Assembly: GCA_016987375.1 (NCBI GenBank)
Contig: PJRA01000313.1
Span: 3,418,133 to 3,482,132 of the forward strand
Length of the DNA stretch: 64,000 bases
From: Brachionus koreanus
Lineage: Eukaryota > Rotifera > Eurotatoria > Ploima > Brachionidae
Reading direction: 5' to 3'
The notes under the pieces were generated by a model that worked only from the letters and a program-made list of their open reading frames with translations, was not told where the DNA came from and did no database searches. This document shows, piece by piece, positions 40,491 to 53,609 of this stretch. The position numbers and the translations under genes were made by a program. Position 1 is the stretch's first letter. Each line of letters begins with the position of its first letter.

Positions 40491-43400
40491 TTGTTTAAAT
40501 CAAAGCTTATTTTCTCGACTTGATTATATCTGTATTTAAGCTCATTTAATTTAATTATTTTCTATCAAATGCATTTTCAAGGTTTCTTAATTAAAATTGA
40601 AAAAAAAAATTTAACTAAAAATGCGAACTACTTGAGAGAAAAACCGTGTGGTAATAGGAAAAGACGCGATATTGTTAGACTTGTAACTATTACTTCTTTC
40701 CGACAGCATTTCACAGATTTTTTTCATTTAGAACACAAATAAACAATTTGTTGTGCCAAAGTAATTAAAATAACTTTGATATAGAAAAGGTAAATTATGA
40801 AAAATATAAAAAATTTGTTGATGTTTTTTTTTAAGTTAAAACATATAGGTAATAATTTTAGCAAAATATTTACTTTTTTATAAAAAAATTAAAATTGTAG
40901 TTTATTAATGTGTTTATTTAATGTGTTGGAAGTTTGATAGATGGGAATTAGCTGCAAAATTGTTCATTTTTAGCATGAAAAAATTTTAAAAAATAAAAAA
41001 AAATTTAAATTTCCCAATAGGTCCAATTTTTGTTTATTGAATCCAAACGGAATTTAAAAAATAATTTTTTTACTTAAATAAAGCATGAACTCGGTTTTGT
41101 CATTTTATTTGAAAAATAAAAAATGTATCACCTACACAACATATAAAGACTAGTTTTTTTTGTAGTCAATTTTAATTGAATTGATTTGAATAAAATATTT
41201 TTATTTTTCTCTCAAATTTTTCTAATTGTACAAGTTATTAAACAAGAATCATCAATAAAAAAATAAAATGAAAGAATTAATATTAAGAAAATTTGTTTGC
41301 TTTGATTTGAACAACAACCAAAGCAAAAAAAAACAATGATTGGTTTTTCAATCAAAAAACAAACTAAGCTGAAATTCTCATTTAAAAGAAGCTAACAAAT
41401 ATTAAATTCCAAATATCAATAATGAACAAACAAAGTCTTCTAATAGTTCGTTCATTTTTCGATTTGCTATACAAATAAAAATGTTATTTAAAACAAAAAT
41501 TAAATAAATACCTGTAATTTTCTAACCAAACCAAATCTTTGATAAATATGGTTTTTGATTATTTTTTTTCTAAAGAGAAAATTTCTCTTATTTTTTCACT
41601 CAAAGAATATGTTTATTTTAAATGTTAATGATGATTTTGAACCAACTGCTCTCTCTCTAAAAACATAGAAAATTTAGGTAATACTTTTGCTTTTGATTTG
41701 TTTGCTGCAAAAATCAAAAGCTCTTGCTTGTCTATGAAAAAATTACCTTAGTTTTTCTAAAAAACTTAGATTTTAAAATATTAGTAAAAAAACATTAAGC
41801 TGGAAATTTTTCATATATCTAAATAATAATCAAATAAAATTATAACAATTTTAATTCAAATAAATTTAATCGATTAACGTAGAAAGCTCTGACATGAAAA
41901 CTTAAATAATATATTCCAGTCCTTAGGAATAATCCGTAAATTCCAATTAGTAGAATAAAGTCTTAAACTAATAATGTTATTTTCAATAGCGATGAATTAC
42001 TACTCTAAAAATTTATTTTTCTTTCAGGATATTACCTGTTAATAAAATTGAAAAATAAAATTGGCCTTGCTATGACGAATTCTCCAATATTGTTTATAAA
42101 GTCTCAACTAAATTTAATTTGAAAACTGAATAAAAAATTTTGCAACGATACTTAAAAACAAATATTTAATTTCTTTTAAAAAATAAGAGCTTTTCGAGGA
42201 TTAAGCACTTTTTTCTTCTAGCTATCATTTTGGATAGAATGAGCCTTTTATTCTTTTTGTCATTATTGATTTTTTTTTCATTGCTTCATTCAAATATAGT
42301 TAGCCTAAATTTAAAAATTAATTCTAAAAATTTCTAAAAATATTTACTTTAGTATTACATATTGAGTTTTGATTAAATTTTTCCTTTTTAATTAATTATT
42401 TTTTGAATTAGAATTTTTAGAAAAATGCCAAATAAGTTTTATCTTCATTTAAGATTAAAATCAAATATTGAAAATTGCTTTTTTAAATTAGTCCAGTTGA
42501 GGAAAATTGATATAAAAAATATCAAGTGTTAAAGTTAAACTATTCAAATTTTCTTTATTTTCAAATTGAATTTTAATGCGTAAAAATTTAGCTTCCTTTG
42601 TTTTCAGCTTAATTCTAAAAATTTTAATAAAAATTTTTCCTAATAAAAAAATAATACATAATTTTCATGATAATAGAACTAACTTAATAAAAAATTTAAT
42701 GAAAACAATTTAAATTAAATCACCTAGAGGTTCAAGTATATCTTCAAGTAATTTTAATTTTAAAATAATATTTACAATGTATCCAAATAATTATAATATA
42801 TAAAAAAAACCAGTCTGATTTTTAGATTAAAATAAATTCGTATAAAATAATTTAAATCTATTATTTAGTTGCTTATTTAAATTCTAAAAATAAAAATAAA
42901 CTATTTTAAAAGTATTATTTATCTTTTTTAATTCATATTATTTTTAGATCACTTTATCATAGTGTAATTTAAGAAAAAATCAATAAACATCATTTCTATA
43001 GCAATAATTAAATGTTTTATTGTTTGGTTTAGATTTAAAAAAAAGATCAAATATCTCAAAAAAATATTCAAGTGTTTGTCTAAAAAAGTAATGTTTCATA
43101 CATACTACTAGAAAACCATTAATCAAATGGAAAAAATTTATTCATCTGCCAAAAAGTAAAGTAAAACTTGATTAAAGCCATATAATTACATAATTGATTT
43201 ATTCAACCAAATATGTTTAAATTTGAAATATTCGTAAATAAATTTCTAACTGATTTTTTGGGCTTACTTAAAAAATTCTTTCAAAAATTTAAAATTTAAT
43301 TATAATTTTTTTTATTCGAATTTTATTTACTTACCTACCTATTTTATTCTAGAGTTTAATAATTAAACTATAAGGCTTATAATTAAATAAAACTTTTTTT

Positions 43401-45138
43401 TTAAATTAATTTTTACACAAGTAAAAATATTGAATATAATAAATCAAAATTTACTTTGGATTTCAGATTCAATGCTAAAATTATCTTTTATGGTGTCGCT
43501 TGCCAAATTATATTAAAATCCTTTAAAATTATGTTTTCTGACCTTAATTTGTCAGTAGAACAAACAAAAAAATAAAAAATAACAATAAAGTCTCAAAATA
43601 TAAAATTGAATTTTATATTTAAAAAATGAATGAACTAAACTCTATCACTGCCTGTATTCTTTTTCTTGACCAAGCTATTTGCAGCCTCGTTCCATAGTTC
43701 ATCTGGTGTAGCTTATTTACTATTTTCATTGTGTTTATCTTTATTATAAGCTAGTGTTGGATGCGGTCTTACCATAAACTGTCATGCCAAAGTCATTTTT
43801 ATAGTTTATTTTCATTCTTAATATTTAAATTTTTTTTTCTATTAATTAAAAATATAGTTTGGGTTTGAAATGGAACTAGATTCTTCCTTTTAGCCAAATG
43901 TATTTTGTTCATAAAAAAATAAAAGAATTTTAAAGCTGAAAAATAGTAATAAAATAACTAATGTTAATAGTTTTTTTCAATGATAAAAAAGCCAGTGATT
44001 TATTCATTGCAAAAACAAAATAAGTTTGGATTTTTTAAATCAAAAATTTTCTTCAATTCAAATTATTTTTTCTAATTTTTAAATAGAATAAATTGAAAAA
44101 AAGAACATAAAAGGAAAAGGAAAAAGGACAAAGCTTCAAGTTAAAAATGTACTACGTGTTAAAAATGATACCACCAGTAATCTAAGTAAAATTTTTTTTT
44201 TAAGTTAAAATCATTAAAAATTTTAAATTTAGTTTTTTAATTAAATTCAATTTTTTTTGTACATTAGAAATTGGTATTTTTGAATATCGAATACTTCAAT
44301 GTTGCAAACATTAACAGTTATTTCATATACAAATCTGTGTATTTTCGAGACCATAACTAAATCTAGTAGCAATTCAATTTTCTATACAAAATTTATTACT
44401 AAACTTCTAAAAGTGAATAAATTAAATTTTTTATTAATAAATTTTATTGTGTAAGTTTTTCAGAAATTTTCCATTTTTTTTGTCTTCAGTAATGCTTTTG
44501 AATTAATTTTTTTGCGCTTTAAAAAATAATTAAATAGAAAATAGTATTTGCAAAAAAATATTTAAAAATTGAGTATTCTAAACGGTTATTCCAAAGAGTT
44601 AAGAGGCCAAATGGTGAAGTGAATTTTTTAGGCTAAAACTTTATACATTGAATTATTTATAAAAAAAATCTTCATAAATTAAATAATAAATTACTAAAAT
44701 TTGTATTAAATTTTTAAGGTATGATAAAAACTGAAACAAAATCAATCTTCAAATAAAAAAAAAAACTAGTAATTCGAATGCACTTTTTACCAACTATTAA
44801 CCTTAATAAAACAACTTGATAATAAAATATTACATGATAAAACTAAATGAAATTATTTATATCTTTATTATTTTTTTAAAAAATAGTGTTTAAACTTATG
44901 AGTTTAAGACACATAAATGAAAAAATAAAAATTCTTAGAATATTTAATATATTTTTTTAAATAAAGCCTTTTATCTTTATTTGACATTATACATGATATT
45001 ATTATTTTCATATTTAAATGACAATAAATGAAAATAAACAATATATTAAAAAAGTTACATAAAAAATTGCAAAATATTTAAATAAAAGTAAAGATTCTAA
45101 TTAAAATTTAACTTTATTAAGATATAATTTTAAAAGAA
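40491..45138. other. 4.6-kb gene-poor AT-rich desert
   Basis: No reading frame of note on either strand. A minus-strand fragment near 43640-43720 reads ATPDELWNEAANSLVKKKNT and looks like transposon protein debris, with a separate GMTVYGKTASNT patch near 43790-43760. At 43845-43905 there is a relative of the repeat at 1610-1690. The right end holds the 5' flank of the SLC5 gene. Confidence 0.4.
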
Positions 45139-48003
45139 ATGACTGGCCAGCTAAACAAGTTCCATTATGCTGACTATATAGTTTTTGTAGCAATGCTCAT
45201 ATTTAGTGCTTTCATTGGACTAATTTTCGGTTGGCTGAATCGAAAAAAACAATCAACAAAGGACTTTTTGCTAGGTGGTGGAGACCTTAAAGTTTTTCCT
45301 GTTGGAATATCTATATTGGCTAGTTTTACTTCAGCTATTTCGATACTAGGGTTTTCAGCAGAAATGTATAGATATGGAACTATCTATTGGATGATTACTT
45401 TTTCATATCCACTGACTCAAGGTTTAACAGCTTTGGTATTCATTCCACTATTCCATGGACTCAAAATTACTAGTGCTTATGAAGTATATAAATATTAAAA
45501 AATTCTAAAAACTAACTCTCTCTTCAAGTATTTAGAACTCAGATTTCACAAATATGTTCGTACAACAGCTTCGGTTGTTTTCTCTTTACAGATGGTATTT
45601 ATAAATATATAAATTCAATTAATTAACAGTTTATTATATTTGAATAAAGTTTCTTTACATGTCTGTTGCATTATATACTCCAGCCCTTGCTATAGAACAA
45701 GGTTTTCTTTAAAATAAAATATAAATAAATCATTTGATGCATAAAAAAATCAAAGCAAAAAAATCTTTATAAACAAAAATTAAAATTTTTTTTTAAAAAA
45801 GGTTAAATTAACAGATTAGCATTTTTTTAGCATATAATGTTGATATAAACTAATAAATATTTTTTTAGTTTATTCAAGGAATTTGATTTTTTGAAAAATA
45901 ATCAATTTTCTCTAATAAGGATTATAAAGGCATTGGAGCTACTTCTATTATTTGATTCATTTTTTATCTTTTAGATTAATTTAATTTTATTGTAAAATTG
46001 TTTATTTATGCATCAAAAGATACTCTACGATTAAAAAAAATTATATTTTTTCTTTTTAGTGACGGACATCCCCTTAGTTTATTCAATTGGTAAAGTTTAA
46101 TTGATAGATTTTAGATTTTTAATTTTTTTTAAAGTCGGAACTGGAACAATTTGTGTGGTTTACACAGTTATAGGAGGAATGAAAGTTGTTTTCGAAATAT
46201 GACAAAGTAAATTTTTTGATTTAATTTTATTTTAAAAATTTGATCAAAAAAAGATAAAAACGCAATAAATTTTCTTTACAGATTTTTTAATTTTTGTGAC
46301 ATTTCAAAGCTTTATTTTTAAACTTATGAAAAAAGAATCTAATTTTAATGTTTCTGATCAAATAGAAAAATAGAATTTTATCAAAAATTTTGCTCTAACC
46401 AAAATATTCTCAATTAATAAATTAAAATAATTCTATTTATAATAATAAAGGCAACTGTTTGGATAGATACATTTCAAGTTTCCATCATGTTTATAGGTAA
46501 TTTTCTAAATATATTAGTGCAGCAATGACAGGTCTTATTTGGATTTGAAGGACTAATAGTCGTTGCTATTTTAGGAACTTTAGATATTCCTGGGGGATTT
46601 ACAGAACTTATAAGAAGAGCTGATCAGTCTGGTCGTATAGAATTTTTTGAGTATGAATTTTTTAAAATTTGAAAAAACAATTTAAAAATTTTCAATACTA
46701 GTTTTAATCCTAATCCATTTGTTCGACACACTTTTTGGACATTGATTTTAGGTGGTTTTTTAACTAATTTAACCGTTTATGGTTCAAATCAAGGAACAAT
46801 TCAGCGCTATTTAACACTCAAAAAATGGCAGGATGCATCAAAGTAAATTCAAAAAAAAATTAATTTTTTTTCAACTTTTTATAAAGGGCTCTGATGATTA
46901 ATCTAATAGGGAGTGTATTTCTTTTAACATTAACTTGCTTTTGCGGTTTAGTTGCATATGCAAAATATTATGAATGTGATATTTTGGGATCTGGGATTAT
47001 TAATAAAGGAGAAAAGGTAATAACAAAATGTAAACACAGCTCCTTAGTTTTTGTTTAGCTTTTGCCGTTTCTTGTAATGGATGTTCTAGGAAAATTACAT
47101 GGGCTGCCTGGACTTTTTGTGGCCACAATTTACAGTGCAGCTTTAAGGTATCTAAATTTTTTTATTTAAAAAAATTAAAGTCTAAAAATAAAGCACTATT
47201 TCTGGTGGAATGAGCTCTTTAGCTGCAGTTTTTGTTACAGATTTTGTTAAACCTTTATATTTTTTAAAATATAACCATGAATTAAAAGAGAAAAAAGCAG
47301 CTTATATTGCAAAAGGACTTGGTAAATCATTCATGAATAGAATTTATTAATTTAAATTTTTGTTCATAGCATTACTCATTGGAATAGGATCTATTGGTAT
47401 GGCTTATCTTTGCCAATTTTTTGGAAATACCCTATTGCAATTAGCTCTGAGTATTTTTGGTCTTCTTGGAGGTCCACTACTTGCAGTAATTACGCTTGGA
47501 ATGTTTTTTAAAAAAGCCAACTGGGTGGTTAGTTAGATAATTCTAAATCAAAAATATATTTCATGTTTTTAAAAAAAGGGAGCTTTGACAAGTTTAATAA
47601 TAAGTACAGCAGTCAATATTTGGATAGGGTTTAAAGGCGTAGTAAGTAGTAAACCTACTGGACTTAAACCGGTCAGTACAGTTGCGTGTGATTACACACT
47701 ATTTCCAGTCACTCAAATGTCTTCTACAACGACTCCAGTTCCAGAGCAGGATTTGTAAACAAATTATAATTAATTTAGAAAATAGATAAATAATCATAAT
47801 TAAGGGGGACAAATTTCTATCAGTTATCTTATCTTTACTACTCACTTTTTGCATGTTTAGTTACATATTTTCTTGGAATGACTGTAAGTTTTGTTGTTGA
47901 GAAAAAAAAACTGGTTAAAATAAAGCCTACGGATGCCAAGTATCTTGTTAAATGGAATATTTGGACCAATAACAGTATTGCTCAAGCTGACGTAAATCTT
48001 TAA
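45139..48003 (+). CDS. SLC5-family sodium-coupled transporter (monocarboxylate/SMVT-like)
   Basis: Fourteen exons in phase, 569 aa: 45139-45483, 45529-45594, 45650-45701, 46060-46089, 46135-46184, 46451-46477, 46532-46650, 46702-46842, 46887-47016, 47059-47147, 47194-47321, 47370-47527, 47579-47754, 47805-48003. Key words are STKDFLLGGGDLKVFPVGIS (TM1), SILGFSAEMYRYGTIYWM, YTVIGGMKATVWIDTFQ, FNPNPFVRHTFW, YGSNQGTIQRYLTLK, LPFLVMDVLGKLHGLPGLFV and STISGGMSSLAAVFVTDF, all in the order of SLC5A8/A12/A6 carriers, which move lactate, short-chain acids or vitamins with Na+ across the plasma membrane. About 13 TM segments are expected. Exon 6 is only 27 nt; its donor is debatable, because an unspliced reading would hit a TGA at 46525-46530. 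Substrate cannot be told from sequence. Confidence 0.88.
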
Positions 48004-49402
48004 AAAAACTGATCTTTAAAAACAGAAACAGAGCTTTAAATTTTTATTTTGCTAAATCTATAAATAAATCTTTAATTTTTAGATTTTTATTTTTAAATAT
48101 TTTATTTTATTTATTCAAAAGATAAACCAAAACAAATCACAATTTTGACTCTAAAAGGAAAATGAATGTGCATAAAATAAGATTCATAAGTCTGGTTTTT
48201 GAAAAATATTTTCAAATAAATCGCATTTGACAATTTAAAACTTACATTTAACTTGATATATTTCGTTGCATGAAGCTCAAGAGATATTTATTTAATAAAT
48301 TATTTAAAATTTTAATAATTTTCATCATAATTTCTGCAGAATTCATCCGATTAAAATATCCAATTTATAAAATTTGTCAAAATATTCAATGTATTCATTT
48401 TTTTGGCATTGTGAACTTTGGAACAAAAAGCAAAAACAAAAATTTCAAATTAAAATAACTTTTTTTCTATTGCTCCAAAAATAGTTGTACAAAATGTATC
48501 AACTACAAGGTTTGATACAAGATACAAGGTTTGTATCACCCAAATTTAGTTTGTGTAAAATCTCTGCAATTTAATTTTAATAATTTTCTAATGCATATAC
48601 TGTTTTGCACAATTGCACAGTTTTTGCACAGACCAAATTTGGGTGATACAAACCTTGTAACAGTTGATACAATTTGCAAAACTATTTTTGGACCTTTAGA
48701 AAAAAAGTTATTTTAATTTGAAATTTTTGTTTTTGCTTTTTGTTCCAAAGTTCACAATGCTATTTTTTTTTTCATTATTCTGAAATTAATTTTTTTTTCT
48801 TTAAAATTATGAATTTTTGTAAAATTTATTGTGTGTTTTATCCTCTATTGTTTTATCTTTTTAAAAAAAAACAGAAATTATTTTCTTTTACATAAAAAAA
48901 TGTTTAATGTATTAATGTTTATTAGGCAAATTAATCTTTTTTTTTTTGAATAAAATAAAATTTTCGGCGGTCAATAATGATTTTAAATTTTTGAAAATTT
49001 TTACAAATTGAAATATTCACTTAAATAATTTTTCAAATTTATGAACAAAGTACTTCAGCAAAAGTAAAGCTCTAATTTGAAAATATAAAAAAAGTTCTAT
49101 GAACGAATTTATTAAATAAAATTAAAAGTTCTGCTTTTTAATGGCTTGCACTTTAAACCCGGACTATTCTTTAATTTGGAAATATTGAGAATATAAATTT
49201 TAGAAAATTTAATAGTTTCTGATTATAAATTAATTGATAAAATTCGATTTGATTAGATGCTTCTAGTTTGGGCCATCAAAATTTAAATTAGTTTGCCAAA
49301 CATACTGAGCATTTTTTATCTACCATTTTAATGTAGCTATTGGCAATAAATAAATTTCTTGATTGTACCAAATTTTTATACAGATTCATAGACTATTAAT
49401 TA
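48004..49402. other. Intergenic, contains a large palindrome
   Basis: AT-rich DNA between SLC5 (3' end) and COP1 (3' end). Apart from the palindrome at 48406-48760 no feature is seen. Small reading frames there lie within the palindrome or are low-complexity. Confidence 0.4.
48406..48760. repeat. Long near-perfect palindromic (foldback) element
   Basis: The left arm from 48406 (GCATTGTGAACTTTGGAACA, AAAAGCAAAAACAAAAATTT, CAAATTAAAATAACTTTTTT) is inverted at the right end (AAAAAAAGTTATTTTAATTT ... TGTTCCAAAGTTCACAATGC, ending 48760). A second inner pair, TTTGTATCACCCAAATTTAG against CCAAATTTGGGTGATACAAA, extends the stem, so each arm is about 150 nt. Related single arms occur at about 190-300 and 12585-12720. 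Confidence 0.85.
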
Positions 49403-52400
49403 TTAAACAAGTTCCAATACTTTTACTACCCCTTGGCTATTGGCAGCAAGTAAATAATTCTGATTACTCCAACAAACAGCACTCACAAAATCATTCAAAC
49501 CCTCATCCTTTTTATTAGTTCCATTCTCGTCAAACTTGTAGGTTAGTAATGGCTTAGACAGTTCATTACAATACAAATAAACAGTATTATTCTCGCTTCC
49601 AGTAACAATATATCCATTATGAGTTTCTAGCCCAACAAAGTTTTTCTCATTCACATGTCCTGTAAATGATCTGATACACTGACCTTCATTTAGTTTCCAT
49701 AGCTTGAGAGTACTATCAGTTGACGCGCTGACAAACTCGTTTTCATCACTAAATTTTACATAGGAAACAGCTTTTTTGTGGCCGCGGAACAATGACACCG
49801 GCTCCTTGGCATTTCGAATGTCATAATAATGAATATTATGATCAGCTGTTCCAAACAGGACATGAAATTTACTATCAGGTTTGAAGTCAACACAGCAGAC
49901 ATTTGATTTAGCATCTATCGAAAGAAGAGAATAATCTGAATTGGTTGACCAAATTTTTACTTTTGAATCATCGCTACCACTGGCTAGGAGTCTTGGATCG
50001 ACCTCGCAAAATTGAACACCCCAGCATCTTTTTTCATGCTCTTGATAAGATCTGACCAACGAACCCGCTTCAGCATCCCATAAAGTTATCACACCATCAT
50101 AGTCGCTGCAGGCCAATTGCTGTCGGAAATACCTGTTCCAACTAACGCATGATAATTTGGCATTGTGTACCATTTCATATTGGGGATAATGCACTCCGTA
50201 TGGTCGGTCGATTATGTTGACAAAGTCGAAAATTTTTATACGTTTGGTGACACCAGCCATAGCAAAATGTTCATAAGACTTGTCAAAATCTACTGAACTG
50301 ACAATGCTTGATACAGAATGCAAATCGCTATTGTAGTTAACTGAAGCAATACTCTTTAGTTCTGTATAATTTGTTAATTTGTTCACTGTGCTTCGTATTT
50401 GGTCAAGAACTCCGGTCTTTGGTCCTTTAAGATTAAAATCTTTCAAATCTTTGTTATGTGACTGTACGTATGTTTGACTAAGTTCGTCAAAGTAGCGATT
50501 CATTATTCGCTTTTTATTGCTTAGTATTGATTGAATTTTATTTGTGGGCGACAATGGCATTTCTTGAATATCTGTACTTTTTTTTTCCGCATCTCCTTTT
50601 TCGTCTTTTGATACTTTACTAGGCTCACTTTTCGCTTTTAAATTGTTTAAGCATTCTTCAACCTGTTTGCAATCTTCATTAACCATTTGGAGCTCATATT
50701 GAATTTTGTTTAATTCTTCGGTCTTTGACTGTTGTAAGTGTCTCAAAAAATCGAATAGCAACAGTTCATTTACTTTCTTATTTGTCTTTCATTTAAAAAA
50801 TAAAAATTTTATTTCCTAATTTTAAAAATCATAAAAAATTATTTATTAAAGCTTTTTTCAAGAGAATGTCATTGAATATCATCCACTGATGCTCAAAATT
50901 TTTATATTACAATAAATAATCTTTATTTCTAAGATAATTAGCTTTTTTCTAGTTTATTTTTAAAGTATTGTGAAATACAGATACAAACAAAATAAAACAA
51001 AAATTCTCCCTTTTTTGATAAATTAAAATTTACTGAAATTAAATTTTCAAAACCAAAAGCTTCAAATAGTGCATCATAATATGTTGCACCTCTTTTAATG
51101 ATGTTTTTTTTTGTTTTGTAAAAAAAAAAGACAACAAATAAAACTTCAATTATTTTATAACTTAAACTATTCATCGCCGAATCTGGCGGAATTTTCTGAA
51201 CAAATAAAATAAAAAAATAAAATAAAACTTCATTAGGACTTAAATAAAAAAGATGCATAAAATTATGCTATGATTTTTTTGCAGACTTTATTTTCAAATA
51301 TTTTATTTTAGTAAATATAAATATACCATTTTTTAATTAATTCTAGAAGTTAATTCTTTAGCTTGAATAAAATAACATTAATTGAATGGGAACACCAAAA
51401 AAAATTAATTTAAACTTTTCTTTAAATCAGCTTTACAACTAATTGTAAATTCAGAAAACTTAAAATTAAAAATCTATTAATTCAAATTTATCATGGGCAC
51501 TGTTAATCACTAAATAGTGGTGCTACGATAAATGTTTTATACACCTTTGAAAATTATTGCATGTTTACTAATTTTTAAGTAAATTAAAATCATTAAACTA
51601 ATTAAAATTGTCAAAAGAAAAATTCGACTGAATTTTTTTGGTTAATTTTTTTTATAATAAATAAGTAAATGAATAAATTAAAGACAAAAGTAAAAGTATT
51701 TTAGCACTAGAAAGCCCGGCTGATTTCTCATTAAAATTTCAAATAAAGTTATCAAGATAAATTAAACATTTTCTTTGAAAATTTATTCATTTTCTTAAAA
51801 AATTACAATCAAATTTTTTAGATGATAAAAACCGTTTTTTAAAATTTTATTTATGTGTGGTAAAAATCAAATTTCAATTTTTCAAAAAGTGGTATTTTTT
51901 AATTTCTGCAGACCTTATCATTTTATGAAACAAAATCCGAATATTTCATTGTCAAGATAAGTTTTACACGTATCCTGCAAAAATTATTTCTTTTTAGATT
52001 TTGAGTTTGAAAATTCGTATGAAATCTCATACTGTTAAAGTACTGAAAGAGAGATACTGAAAGAGTTAATAAACAAAACGAGTAAAAAGATTTAATTATT
52101 ATAAATGATCTAATAGTTTTAACTTGAACATATGAAAAACTGTCAAATTTACTCAATTATTTTAAACAAAAACATAAATTAAAAATGTCTAAAACTTGAA
52201 AATTTATTGAACAGACAAAAACTATTGAAATTTTTGTTAAAAAAAATTATATCCTAGAATATTCTTTTTATAACTGTAACAAATGAAAATTTATTTTTTT
52301 TAAATTTCACTAAAATATTTATCAAGTCCTAAATTAATCCAAAAAAAATAAAAAATTAAAACTTACATATTTTAATTCCTCTTTTTTTTGGGCTAATATT

Positions 52401-53226
52401 TCGATTATGTTATTTACATCATCAATATTCAATTCACCTTGAGCCAAATTAATAAAATCTAAAATTGTACTTGTTGACTATTTTTAAAATTTTAAAACTC
52501 AAAATTAAATATTAATTTTATCTTAAGAAAATTTACTGCTTGGGAAACTTTGAACTTTTTGTTATTTGAAACTTCTTTATACCGTTCAATTATTTGGTTT
52601 ACTATTAAATAAATAAATCAGTATATTTAACAATTCAGTAGTTAATTGGTTGGGCTATAATTACAAGTAAAATTTGGGAAAACATCTTTGTTTATTGTGC
52701 ATGGTGTGTTACATTTAGGACATCTATGAGTGTGTTCGAGTGCTGTCTGAATGCAAACTTGACAAAAACTGTGTCCACATTTGGTTACATGAGCTATATC
52801 AATTATATCAAAACAAATAGGACTAAAAATTTTTTTTATTTAAAATTAAAATTTCATAACTCTTAAGTCAAGAGCTCACCAAGTTAATTCAGCATCAGCA
52901 TCGGTGCTTAGTACACCTGTAATTGGTCTTTTTTTAATTCTATGCGCAACTTCTTTTGTCGAATTATAACTGGCGTCATTCGAGTTATTTGAAGCTTGAA
53001 TTGGAGTTACATTTGTATCCAAAGGATTAGATGCGTCTGTATTTGTGCTAGTGGTTGCGGATGATTGTGAAGGATTTGGTGGAACTTCGTTTGATCTGTC
53101 ACCAATTGAATTATTTGAATATCTGTTTGTATTCGAGTTTCGACTCACTGGTGTTCGAGCTGATGAGGAACTAGCGGCTGTCGATAGAGCACTCACAGCA
53201 GCACTTGACGGAGCTTTTTTTGACAT
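49403..53226 (-). CDS. COP1: COP1 (RFWD2) RING/WD40 E3 ubiquitin ligase
   Basis: Five minus-strand exons, 53226-52880, 52822-52665, 52601-52537, 52477-52367 and 50776-49403, give 684 aa (animal COP1 about 730). A Ser/Ala/Asn-rich N-terminus precedes a C3HC4 RING (CPICFDIID ... KCGHSFCQVC ... RCPKCN), then FPNFTLNQIIERYKEV, the coiled coil (LAQKKEELKY, LRHLQQSKTEELNKIQYELQ) and seven WD40 repeats with COP1 hallmarks YQEHEKRCWGVQF, LLASGSDDSKVKIWS, FRGHKKAVSYVKF, FTGHVNEKNFVGLETHNGYI and the terminus SQGVVKVLELV. COP1 marks transcription factors such as c-Jun and ETS proteins for degradation via DDB1-CUL4. Intron 4 is 1590 nt; within it a 106-codon same-strand frame (51258-50938) remains unexplained. 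Confidence 0.95.
50938..51258 (-). other. Unexplained reading frame in COP1 intron 4
   Basis: An open frame of about 106 codons on the same strand as COP1, read through SAMNSLSYKIIEVLFVVFFF and RGATYYDALFEAFGFENLIS. Parts look protein-like, and a poly-pyrimidine acceptor (TTTGTTCAG) precedes AAAATTCCGCC, but splicing of the two pieces does not keep phase. COP1 does not need this segment. It could be a small nested gene, an alternative exon or chance. Confidence 0.2.
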
Positions 53227-53609
53227 TAAAATCTTAAAAAATCAAATAATTTAGATGCATAAATTTAACATGGTTCAAGTAAAACTAATAAGGTAAAATA
53301 ATAGGAAAATTTTATATTTTTTTCTATGCTAAAGCCATTCAACTAATGTATTCTGACATAGTTTTAATGAAAAACGAAAAAAATAAAAATTTTGAATCCA
53401 ACCAAATTAGGGCTCTGCATCATCTCAGTTTATTAATGTGTATAAGAAAATTTTGTTCAAACTTGTTTTTTTTAGTATTTTTACTCAGTTAATTTTAAAT
53501 TAATTTGTGTATGTTTATTTCGTCTTATGATTTAAATAAAATTTTTGCAAATATTGCTTGATTTTTGTCTAGCTAAAGATAATTTAAAATAAAATATTAT
53601 GTCAAAAAA

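Noticed and set aside
45484..46450. SLC5 gene as a pseudogene because its first frame stops at 45498
   Set aside because: The stop lies 12 nt inside a GT-AG intron; splicing all fourteen exons restores one continuous 569-residue frame.
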